Shown one piece after another: positions 15,724 through 24,060 of a stretch of 30,838 bases of DNA. Under the pieces are notes generated by a model that had not been told where the DNA came from, made no database searches, and saw nothing but the letters and a program-made list of their open reading frames with translations. The stretch comes from Candidatus Cloacimonas sp. (GTDB taxonomy: Bacteria > Cloacimonadota > Cloacimonadia > Cloacimonadales > Cloacimonadaceae): positions 8,651 through 39,488 of the forward strand of contig DAONFA010000007.1 in assembly GCA_035403355.1 (NCBI GenBank). The letters run 5' to 3'. Position numbers and translations under genes: made by a program. Position 1 is the first letter of the stretch, and each line of letters opens with the position of its first letter.

Positions 15724-18700
15724 TCACTTTTTCAGGATCATTTTCTTGGTCTCGGTATAATTTCCGGCTTTCATTCTATAAAAATATATCCCACTGGCAA
15801 CAGAGTGATCCCTATTATCCGTTCCATTCCAGACAACGGTATGTTCACCTGCTTCCAGAGGTTTATTAATTAAAGTCCGGACTTTTTGTCCCAAGATATT
15901 ATAGATATTCAATTCTACCGGGGTTTTATCCTTCACGCTGAATCTGATTGTTGTTTCAGGGTTAAAGGGATTAGGATAGCAACCTTTTAATGAAGTTATC
16001 GCAGTGATAACCGGGTCTTCATTGGCAACAGGTTGACCGGTTCCATATACGGGAATAGTATTTACTAAAGCATTAGGGTCATCGGAGTTTATTGTTAGGG
16101 TTCCTGAATACTCAATGTTTTCCAGGGGTTGGAAATTCACATTAAAAGTGAAGGATCCATTAGCCGGGATTGTGTATTCCAAGTAACAAGTAGGTAAAGT
16201 TATTTCTCCTATAAAGAAAGGTGCATCAATAGTTATAGTTCCCAGCATTGAAGCAGTTCCGCAATTACAAATTGTAACAGGTAAGGAAACGATATTATTG
16301 ACTACAACTTCACCAAAGTTTACAAATTCTGAATCAGTTACAAATACAGGATTTCCTATTTGTTCACCCGTGCTGGGGAAAATTATATCATCAAGCCAGG
16401 CACAATCGCTGCCTTGAGACATTCCTGTGTCTTTAACATATTCCCATTTAAAAACATTAGTACCAACAGTAACAGGATAGGTAACCTGGCTCCAAAAATC
16501 GTCAGTTCCACTCCATTGGAATTTCATCTCTCCATTGATATAAAACTTCAGGAAATCGCTACTGGGCTCAGAGGAGACCTTTTTCCAGAAAGATATTTCA
16601 CCTGCCTGAGGGCACTGATAAGTAATGCTTATAGAAGTGCTGGAGTTGTTCGTAATGGCAGGTGATTTGGCAGCCATAGAACCATTAAAACTATCCTGAG
16701 AAATAGTCCAGTTTCCGCCTTGAAACTGCCATGGGAAGCTACTGAAACCGAAATCAAAATTCTCCATTACTATTCCTACTACAATAGTATAGGTATGCAC
16801 GCTCAGATATTCACCAAACATAGTCATTGCAGTAAGCTGAACCGAAGTGCCCATTGGAATTTGTGAACTGAAGGTTATATTATAAATCATCTGACCGGTT
16901 TGATTTACAGGTAGATTTTCAATAGTTGAAATAACAGGGGAAAGTAAATGATACACTCCATTTACAATCAAAGTTGTGGATATATTGGCAGCGTCACAAT
17001 GCCCGGAATTGGTTACATTAAAAGTAATAGTAACATTTTCGCCGGCATCAATACGACCGTTGTCATTTCCTGTGCTGTCATTTATCTGTAAAGGACCCCA
17101 TGTAATATTCGGGGCATAAGCAATGAAACTGCAGTCATCAGTAAAAGTTTCAGCATCGGAGGTAGTAATCGTTATATTCAGTTCTACTGTATGTTCATCA
17201 GGAACGACATTGGAAAGCTGAATTTGAAAAGCTTCAGCAGTTCCCGTTGTGCCATTGGCTATTTCAGCAATGCTGAGATTATTATTCAGGATAGTAATAT
17301 ATGGATCATCGGAAGATATATTAACAGTGATTCCGGAGGCAATATCACTACCGATATTGGAAATGTTAACATTTAAAAGAACGGTTTCACCCGTTGTAAA
17401 AACATTATCATTATTATCGCTGAAATTGGTTGCTTCTACCATTAAATAAGGTCCGGTGCTGGGCAGAACCTGAATGATTTGGATGTAGGTTTGATAATCA
17501 AAAGCGGAAATAGTTAAAGTTAAATCCATCGGTTGATCGGGAATAACATCCAAGTTTATAACACAATTACCGGTTGCATCGGCAGTTCCCTTTCCAAAAA
17601 CTACTCCGTTGGCTGTTAAAGTAATCCGGGCAAAAGGAACGGTTTGAACATTAAAAACAGTCATCCCTAATAAGATAACCGGATCGCAAGTAGCAGTTAT
17701 TACTTGAGGATTTTTAGTGCGAACCATTAAAGAGGCATCTCCGAAAATAGTCCAGGTTCTGGCATCGGCAAGACCCTGGCTGCTATAGACCTCCAGCATT
17801 TTATGGGCACCGTTAAAAAGCAAACTGCCTACCCGATGTTTCATATTTCCAACCAAAAGATCTGTTACTTCATCCTGAGCGCGCATTGGAGGAGCCCAAC
17901 TCTGATTTATGGTAGAACCCCAAAAGGCAATTGCACCCGCAGGAGCATTAGTAGTTTCATTTACAGAGCGCATCCATGCTTCGGCAAAGCAGGTTTGGCT
18001 AACAAAATTACCGTTCACACAGGCAACAGAAACAATCAAAGGCAGCATATAATCGTTAGTTAGAGCATTCGCATTGCTATTGTTGAAATTTGTGGTTACC
18101 CAATATGTATCAGCACCGTGACCACAATAATTGATAAATCCTTTACCGGAATTCACAGAACTGGTCACTTGGGCAGCCGAGGCACCAGGATCGTAAATTT
18201 GGTCAACCAAAGTGTATCCATAATTAAGCAGGTCTGTGCGAATATTATTCATATGCACAATATCACTTTCACTCATATCCCCTTGTCCGCTTCCACCTTC
18301 AGCAGAGGCAATTCCGATTGCTTTTGCCAACCAGTCAGCTCCAGCAGTTATATCTCTTTCATAATATATGCTGCGGGCAATTTGAGTTTCCAATTCAGCT
18401 ACTGTCTGAGCAGAAAAACGACCGACAAAGATATCGTAGTAGTTATCATTTCCTGCCAAAAGTGCATAAGAAGGATCACTTCCACCACCGGAATAAGTAA
18501 GAGTTGGAACTTGAGGTGCATCACCGATAAGTTGCACAAACATTAAGCCATTATTCAGATCATACTGATTTTGAATGTAGGTTTTGATATTGGCAGCAGT
18601 AGAACCTGCTTCCGTAACATCCACAACATCTACAGTAAAACCAAGCTGTCTTTTCCAGGTAACCCAGGGTTGAAGAGCAGCATCAAACATACTGTTTTTT

Positions 18701-19410
18701 ATTACCAGGATTCTGCCTTCTTCATTCAGAGAAGGATATTTGGCAGAGCCGAAGTTGATAAACATATCCAGGTAAATACTTTCAAAATAGCTGCTGTAAG
18801 AAGATTTCGGGGTTAAAAGAGCATTATTGAAATCAGTGCCCTGTGCCTGCACAGAGAGATTAATCTTTGTGTAGATGCGCAAAGTTCTGGTAGCAGGATA
18901 ATATACAAAAGGTTGCAACCGAACAGTTATGCCGCGATAATCACGCAAAATAAAGGGTTCAGTTAAGTAAGCAATTTCCGCAGGGTAACTTTCTCCGCTT
19001 TGATAGAAATCTGCAAAAGTATAGGGAATGGTGGCAGGATCAATATCACGGGTTAAGTTTCCTTTGGAAGGAGCCACCGGCATAACTAAATCTACAAATT
19101 CACTTTTGGTAATATTAAGATGCATAGCTGCGGTGGAAGGAATAATTAAGCTCCTGGCTAAAACAGGAACTTGAGGTAATCCTTTTTCTAAGGTTATCCC
19201 TTCTTTTTTAAGATTCAAATTATACCACTGCTCTCCATTTATAGTAACGGGTTCGCGATAAAAACTACCCAGAGTAAATTCCAGTTCCATATTGGCAGGA
19301 TTGCTGTTAACTAAGCGAATATCATCAGGATATTGGCTAACGACAATTTGTTCGGCTGATAGAGCTATAAAACTCAACAGCAATACTATAAAGAATAAGG
19401 TCTTTTTCAT
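15724..19410 (-). CDS. Secreted cysteine peptidase, family C25, arginine-gingipain (Rgp)-like
   Basis: Predicted secreted endopeptidase of 1228 aa. Domains in order: signal peptide (1-19), propeptide (about 20-224), C25 catalytic region (about 225-570), an Ig-like domain like that of gingipains (about 575-660), CARD-B-like beta domains (about 660-885), a jelly-roll-like module (about 885-1015), an ASPM/HYDIN-like Ig module (about 1025-1125) and a C-terminal FlgD-like/T9SS type A sorting-like module beginning near YPNPFNPETTIRF. The catalytic dyad is H431 (YCGHG) and C464 (VACVNG), 33 residues apart as in RgpB (211/244). Asp383 in SESDIVH and Trp505 in STINQSW align with the RgpB S1 residues Asp163 and Trp284, which predicts cleavage after Arg. 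AAGGA lies 5 nt before the start. It lies downstream of, and parallel to, a Kgp-like paralog. The T9SS machinery is not in the window. Confidence 0.9.
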   Translation of the reverse strand: MKKTLFFIVLLLSFIALSAEQIVVSQYPDDIRLVNSNPANMELEFTLGSFYREPVTINGEQWYNLNLKKEGITLEKGLPQVPVLARSLIIPSTAAMHLNITKSEFVDLVMPVAPSKGNLTRDIDPATIPYTFADFYQSGESYPAEIAYLTEPFILRDYRGITVRLQPFVYYPATRTLRIYTKINLSVQAQGTDFNNALLTPKSSYSSYFESIYLDMFINFGSAKYPSLNEEGRILVIKNSMFDAALQPWVTWKRQLGFTVDVVDVTEAGSTAANIKTYIQNQYDLNNGLMFVQLIGDAPQVPTLTYSGGGSDPSYALLAGNDNYYDIFVGRFSAQTVAELETQIARSIYYERDITAGADWLAKAIGIASAEGGSGQGDMSESDIVHMNNIRTDLLNYGYTLVDQIYDPGASAAQVTSSVNSGKGFINYCGHGADTYWVTTNFNNSNANALTNDYMLPLIVSVACVNGNFVSQTCFAEAWMRSVNETTNAPAGAIAFWGSTINQSWAPPMRAQDEVTDLLVGNMKHRVGSLLFNGAHKMLEVYSSQGLADARTWTIFGDASLMVRTKNPQVITATCDPVILLGMTVFNVQTVPFARITLTANGVVFGKGTADATGNCVINLDVIPDQPMDLTLTISAFDYQTYIQIIQVLPSTGPYLMVEATNFSDNNDNVFTTGETVLLNVNISNIGSDIASGITVNISSDDPYITILNNNLSIAEIANGTTGTAEAFQIQLSNVVPDEHTVELNITITTSDAETFTDDCSFIAYAPNITWGPLQINDSTGNDNGRIDAGENVTITFNVTNSGHCDAANISTTLIVNGVYHLLSPVISTIENLPVNQTGQMIYNITFSSQIPMGTSVQLTAMTMFGEYLSVHTYTIVVGIVMENFDFGFSSFPWQFQGGNWTISQDSFNGSMAAKSPAITNNSSTSISITYQCPQAGEISFWKKVSSEPSSDFLKFYINGEMKFQWSGTDDFWSQVTYPVTVGTNVFKWEYVKDTGMSQGSDCAWLDDIIFPSTGEQIGNPVFVTDSEFVNFGEVVVNNIVSLPVTICNCGTASMLGTITIDAPFFIGEITLPTCYLEYTIPANGSFTFNVNFQPLENIEYSGTLTINSDDPNALVNTIPVYGTGQPVANEDPVITAITSLKGCYPNPFNPETTIRFSVKDKTPVELNIYNILGQKVRTLINKPLEAGEHTVVWNGTDNRDHSVASGIYFYRMKAGNYTETKKMILKK

Positions 19411-19482
19411 AGTTTCCTTCTTTTATTTACTGAATAAAGGTAAAAATAAGCAATCATTTTTAAAACTCTCTTTTCTGTATCA

Positions 19483-19511
19483 GCAGGCATCCCTAAAAAG
19501 AGGATGCCTGC
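19483..19511 (-). other. Perfect hairpin between the two peptidase genes
   Basis: GCAGGCATCC (19483-19492) and GGATGCCTGC (19502-19511) form a perfect 10-bp stem with a nine-base loop, 12 bp past the stop of the upstream Kgp-like gene. No T tract follows on the minus strand, so it looks more like an mRNA-stabilising or processing hairpin than a clean terminator. Read-through into the Rgp-like gene (113-bp gap) is plausible. Confidence 0.6.
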
Positions 19512-19523
19512 CATAACCTCTAT

Positions 19524-22500
19524 TTATTTCATTAGCATCATTTTTTGAGTAGCAGAATATTTACTGCTTTGCATCCTGTAAAAATAGATGCCGCTGGAAA
19601 CACTTTTACCCTGTTCGTCTTTGCCATTCCAGATAACAGTGTAATTTCCCGCTTTCTTATTTTCATTCACCAGGTTGCGAATTAACTGACCCTTGATGTT
19701 ATAAATCTGAATTTTAACAGGTCCGTTATTACTTAAAGAATAGCGGATAGTTGTTTCAGGATTGAAAGGATTAGGATAGTTCTTTTGCAGAGCCGTTACC
19801 AGAGGGATCTCAGTATTATCTTCATTAGCAACAGGGTTTAGATTCACAGGAATTAGAACAGTGGAATGCAGTGGATCGTTTGTTGTAATTTGCAGATTGG
19901 TATGAATTTCCGTTACAGTAGTTCCGGCAGCGTAAGTTAAAGTGAAGGTTGCTGTTTGCCCGGCTTCAATCTGATAGGCAAAGTTAGCGGGCAAAGCACT
20001 ACCGTTCTGGCTTAGTTCGAATTCCCCGGGAGTAGTAATAAATCCCTGCATAGCAATGTTACCCAAATTGCGCAAAGCAAAATTGGCAGTTACAACAGCT
20101 TCAGGAAGAACATTGTTAAAGACAATTTCTGAGGTGGAAGTATAGAATAGAGCCGTTTCCAAAATTCCCATTCCGGGGAAACGAATATCATCCAGCCAGG
20201 CACAATCATTACCTGATGCTTGAGATATATCCTTGGAATAGGTCCATTTGTAGGTATGATTGCCGGCAGCTACAGGATAAATTACTTCCGACCAACCGAT
20301 TTCACCGCTCCAGGAATCCGTTTCAGTATTATCTATATAGAATTTTAGAAAATCATAATTTGCTTCACTGCTAACTCTACGCCAGAAGGAAATGTTTCCC
20401 TCGGCAGCTGCATCCATAGATATTTGTAAAGTAGTAGTATTATTATTAGATGTAGTTCCGGATTTTACTGCATAATTACCAAAATGCACATTAGTGGAGC
20501 CATTCACAATAATCCAGGGATTGGTGCTGTTATTTATCCACGGTAGAGCCGTAAAAGTTCCGCTTTCAAAACTCTCACCTACAATTCCTACAGGGATCAT
20601 AATATTATGATTCAACAGCTGAATTCCAGCATCCATAGCAAAACCGATAGGTATAACTATATCTTCCGGGCAATCCTGATTGATAGCCAAATGCAGGACA
20701 ATTGGTATTCCATTTCCTGCGGTAAGTGGAGGGATGATAAAACTATAATAATCCAAAGTGGCATAAGGGCTATTGAGAATAACCGTTAAAGTGCCTCCAT
20801 CCACATTCATATGCCCGGTATTGGAAATAGATAGAGAAACAGTAACCGTTTCACCCGGTTCATAAACTCCATCGCTATCGCTATCAAACAAAGTGTGATT
20901 TCCGAAAACGACATTGGGAGCATTGATTGTTAAATTGCGTTGAGTTTCCCAACTATCTTCACCATTGCTAACAGTAATCACAAAATTGGCAAGATGCTGA
21001 TCCGGAACATTGGGCAAAATACTGATATTAAATGCATTTGCTTGATTGATACTGCTTCCGGAAGTAATTTCGGGAAGGGAAACAACAGCATTATTTAAAG
21101 TGATATAGGGGCTGTCACAGGTTAAAGTGGCAGTTAAATTAGCGGCGGTTTCAATGCCTACATTATTGAAAAGCAAAGAGATATTTATGTTATCACCGGC
21201 TTCAGCGATATTATTATTTCCATCGTTTAATTCCAAAGTGCCGGCAGTAACATAGGGTCCCTCATTGGGGATAACTTCAATATTGGCAATTAAGGGCTTA
21301 CGCAAAGAACGGGTTATTACAAGTTTTGCTATTCCGGGTTCAGTAAAAGGAGTATAATTCAAAGTTAAATTACCGCTGGCATCAGCTAAACCAACTCCAT
21401 GCAATTCATTATTCATTGAAAGAGCTACATAGCTGTAAGGATCGGTTTGAATATCCATACTGCTAAAACCTAAAAACATTTGTGCGGGAGGAGTGTAAGC
21501 ATTTTGAGCCGGAATTCCCAGATAGGGAACTAAAGAAGGATCACCCATAATGGAATAAATTTCCCAGTAATAATTGATCCGGGAGCTATTGGCTTGAACA
21601 ACTGCCATATTTCCCATAAAAACCATACTGCCTGCATTTCCAGCCCAATCGGCAAAGGGTTCATTATGGTCATGAAAGAGAGCATCGTAAGCGCCTGTAT
21701 GACCTGCTACAAAAGGAGAACCAGTTCCTACTATCGGGGGTTTATAACCAACTCCCCAATAATAATCCTCATCCCAATAAGTGCTGTTGGTTCCGCCAAT
21801 ATAAATGACAGCACCTTTATTTGTAGCCCGTAGCCAAGCTTCCGCGAAGCATATTGAATCGTCAAATTTACTGGTTAAGCAGCAATTTCCCACTACAAAA
21901 CTATATTTATTGGTATTTTGCAAAGAGTTTACATTGCTAATCGTGATATTGGGGTCATACCAGTAAGTTACATCTCCATGAGCGGTATAATTAGCATAGC
22001 CAACGCCATTGGACAGGTTTTGAACGATAGCCGATTCGGAACTTCCGGATGAAGGATAAAGATAGGTGTGGCTTGTAATATTATGAGCAGTATTAAAATA
22101 ATTATTTGTTCCATAATTTATCTGTCCATTTGCATGGGTGGTACTGTAATAGCTATCCACACCCGCAATCATAACTACTTCACTTAAATAAGCATCGCTG
22201 GGCATAGTGTATTGTTCATGCATCAGGGTTTTATTAACCTGATTGGTAACTTCAGCTACAGAAGTAGCGGAAAATCTGCCGAAATACAGTTCCGGCATAT
22301 AATCAGTTCCCTGTAAACGCACATAATTAAGATCGGTAGGATGAGAACCTGTGCTTCCACTATTGGAAGGAACCTGGGCAACATCACCTACAATTAGAAG
22401 ATAGGAAGGAGCAGGATTTTCCGTTGTAGCGGCATTCCATAAATTCTGCATATAGGTTTTTATGTTGCTGGCAGTATTTCCTGTTACAGATGTAGGAGCT

Positions 22501-23315
22501 ACAATCACATTATAGCCCTCTTGTTTTTTCCAGTCAATAAAAGGTTGCATCGGAGCTATAAAATTATCCGGTAAAATAATTACATAGCCAATAGGATAAC
22601 GCAGTAAAGATGAACGCGGTTCATCGTAATTAATAATTGTTTGGGTAAATACACTTGTAAAAGCAGAAGAATATGTTTTTGCCTGTAATTCTCTCGTAGC
22701 TGAATAATCCGCACCGCTGAAAGTAACTTTCACTTCCGCATTGTAAATAACCTCTATCTGTTGGAGAGCGGGATTGTATTTTACAGGTACAAAATCAACC
22801 GCAAAAATTCTGGTACCTCTCATCATTCCGATTTCTGTCACCTTTATAGAAGGATAATCGGTCCAGGTATTATTATTATAGAAATCCCTGTTCACTTCAA
22901 AAGGTAATTGAGTAATATCCGCCGATTTGGAAACGGATTCCTGACGCGGCATCAAAGGATAAACAATCCCCTGATTTGTTAAATTGATAATTTTGGAACT
23001 GCTGCTGATAAAACCGGCAGAAACAGTTGCCCCTAAAGGAACATTTATCAGTTGTCGCATTAAAGGCAGAGCAGGTAAACCGGTAATATTTGTAGTCGTA
23101 AAATTTACCGCATTGAGTTCCGTAAATATGCCTTCTTTGGTGTTGATTTCTTTAAATTGAAATTCATCCACAGCATACCGAATAGAAAGCCCGGTGTCAC
23201 TTTTTTCCAGCAATTGAACTTTTGCCGGGTTGTCCTGTAATTTGATGGTTCCACTTGCAGCCATTAATAATGCTGAAGTAAATACCAGTAAGAGTATGAA
23301 AGAAATCTTCTTCAT
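19524..23315 (-). CDS. Secreted cysteine peptidase, family C25, lysine-gingipain (Kgp)-like
   Basis: Predicted secreted endopeptidase of 1263 aa with the same overall build as its neighbour: signal peptide (1-20), propeptide (to about 240), C25 domain (about 240-600), Ig-like, CARD-B-like and jelly-roll-like modules and a C-terminal YPNPFNPETTIRY sorting-like module. The catalytic region resembles Kgp rather than Rgp. His446 lies in NYTAHG, and Cys479 is the second Cys of GNCCLTSKF, 33 residues later as in Kgp (444/477). Asp387 in AGVDSYY matches the third catalytic residue, Asp388. Trp514 and Asp517 in YWDEDYYWGVG match the Kgp S1 residues Trp513 and Asp516 that select Lys. The Ig-like segment YVALSMNN...GVGLADASG also reads like Kgp. 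GGGAG lies 5-6 nt before the start. Specificity is inferred from these residues. Confidence 0.9.
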   Translation of the reverse strand: MKKISFILLLVFTSALLMAASGTIKLQDNPAKVQLLEKSDTGLSIRYAVDEFQFKEINTKEGIFTELNAVNFTTTNITGLPALPLMRQLINVPLGATVSAGFISSSSKIINLTNQGIVYPLMPRQESVSKSADITQLPFEVNRDFYNNNTWTDYPSIKVTEIGMMRGTRIFAVDFVPVKYNPALQQIEVIYNAEVKVTFSGADYSATRELQAKTYSSAFTSVFTQTIINYDEPRSSLLRYPIGYVIILPDNFIAPMQPFIDWKKQEGYNVIVAPTSVTGNTASNIKTYMQNLWNAATTENPAPSYLLIVGDVAQVPSNSGSTGSHPTDLNYVRLQGTDYMPELYFGRFSATSVAEVTNQVNKTLMHEQYTMPSDAYLSEVVMIAGVDSYYSTTHANGQINYGTNNYFNTAHNITSHTYLYPSSGSSESAIVQNLSNGVGYANYTAHGDVTYWYDPNITISNVNSLQNTNKYSFVVGNCCLTSKFDDSICFAEAWLRATNKGAVIYIGGTNSTYWDEDYYWGVGYKPPIVGTGSPFVAGHTGAYDALFHDHNEPFADWAGNAGSMVFMGNMAVVQANSSRINYYWEIYSIMGDPSLVPYLGIPAQNAYTPPAQMFLGFSSMDIQTDPYSYVALSMNNELHGVGLADASGNLTLNYTPFTEPGIAKLVITRSLRKPLIANIEVIPNEGPYVTAGTLELNDGNNNIAEAGDNINISLLFNNVGIETAANLTATLTCDSPYITLNNAVVSLPEITSGSSINQANAFNISILPNVPDQHLANFVITVSNGEDSWETQRNLTINAPNVVFGNHTLFDSDSDGVYEPGETVTVSLSISNTGHMNVDGGTLTVILNSPYATLDYYSFIIPPLTAGNGIPIVLHLAINQDCPEDIVIPIGFAMDAGIQLLNHNIMIPVGIVGESFESGTFTALPWINNSTNPWIIVNGSTNVHFGNYAVKSGTTSNNNTTTLQISMDAAAEGNISFWRRVSSEANYDFLKFYIDNTETDSWSGEIGWSEVIYPVAAGNHTYKWTYSKDISQASGNDCAWLDDIRFPGMGILETALFYTSTSEIVFNNVLPEAVVTANFALRNLGNIAMQGFITTPGEFELSQNGSALPANFAYQIEAGQTATFTLTYAAGTTVTEIHTNLQITTNDPLHSTVLIPVNLNPVANEDNTEIPLVTALQKNYPNPFNPETTIRYSLSNNGPVKIQIYNIKGQLIRNLVNENKKAGNYTVIWNGKDEQGKSVSSGIYFYRMQSSKYSATQKMMLMK

Positions 23316-23561
23316 TACTTCTCCCTCTATTTTATTCTCATTGTTCTTTCTTTTTACTTTCTCAATTATAATATATGCAAATTTGAAGCCGAAAGAAGGA
23401 AAAAAATTAAGCTGCTACATCTTGACCAGGCATTTATTTTTTTGTTGTTGAATGAAAGTTGTTCTTGCAGTTCAGCTTACAACCAAGCTATTGCGTTTTT
23501 GTTACCGGGCTTTAACCTGCAATGCATTTTCTTTATTACTGAAGATATAATGATAGGGTAA

Positions 23562-23627
23562 CCCGCATAACATTCCCGTATCACGATACGGGAACGATAC
23601 CGGAACGATATGGGAAGGATATGAGGA
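23562..23627. repeat. 11-bp phased CGATACGGGAA repeat around a palindrome
   Basis: Four direct 11-bp units run 23584-23627 (CGATACGGGAA, CGATACCGGAA, CGATATGGGAA, then a degenerate unit). To their left are inverted units (TTCCCGTATC at 23573 and a weaker one at about 23562). The centre TTCCCGTATC-ac-GATACGGGAA is a perfect 10-bp inverted repeat (23573-23594). The layout parallels the TTAAC elements, but the sequence is different. Confidence 0.8.
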
Positions 23628-23654
23628 GTGGTAAAGACCTCCGCTTTTTTTTCT

Positions 23655-23790
23655 CTCACAGATTACACGGATAACACAGATTTTTGAAACAAGGATTTTA
23701 GGATTGAAGGATTAAGAGGATTTAATAGGTCTGGGATGAACAGGATTGAAGTGATTTTAAGAGATTTAATAGGTCTTGGATAACTTATGT
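23655..23790. repeat. Degenerate CACAGATTACACGGAT-type intergenic repeat
   Basis: A CACAGATTACACGGATAACA segment is followed by two imperfect copies of about 43 bp that begin GGATTGAAG (23701 and 23743) and share GATTTAATAGGTCT (23719 and 23763). A weakly similar segment occurs at about 30646-30680 after glyA. It is noncoding; short reading frames across it show no conserved-looking features. Confidence 0.6.
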
Positions 23791-23808
23791 AGCCAGCGAA
23801 CGCAGTTC

Positions 23809-23870
23809 TTTGTACCGGCGGACGCCGTTCCGCCGTTTTTATTCGGCGCTACAGCGAGCGCCGGTACAAA
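23809..23870. repeat. Compound palindromic repeat (REP/BIME-like)
   Basis: TTTGTACCGGCG (23809-23820) and CGCCGGTACAAA (23859-23870) are a perfect 12-bp inverted repeat. Inside are two more hairpins: CGGCGGA/TCCGCCG (23816-23835, followed by TTTTT) and GGCGCT/AGCGCC (23845-23862). These are alternative folds, as they share bases with the outer stem. The CGGCGGA...TCCGCCG hairpin belongs to the same family as those ending the 110-bp arrays. It sits in the roughly 745-bp gap 23316-24060 between divergent genes; the remaining parts of that gap hold nothing recognisable. Confidence 0.8.
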
Positions 23871-24060
23871 AAAGCCCCTCGTAAAAGGTAAGCTCTGAGT
23901 TATTTTTCTTGTTACTTTCCCGGTTTCCAAAAGCCCTTCGCCCTCCGCTCTCAGCCCTAAGCTTTCTGCTTTCTTTGAATAGGGCAGGAAGCAAATTCCT
24001 TTACAAAAAAACCTTCTTTTATTTTTGGTTTTATATTGCAGAACATTCAAGGAGATATAA

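Noticed and set aside
16360..18816. Several plus-strand frames of 60-142 aa inside the minus-strand peptidase genes
   Set aside because: They are antisense shadows of the long peptidase frames and carry no recognisable motifs or ribosome sites.
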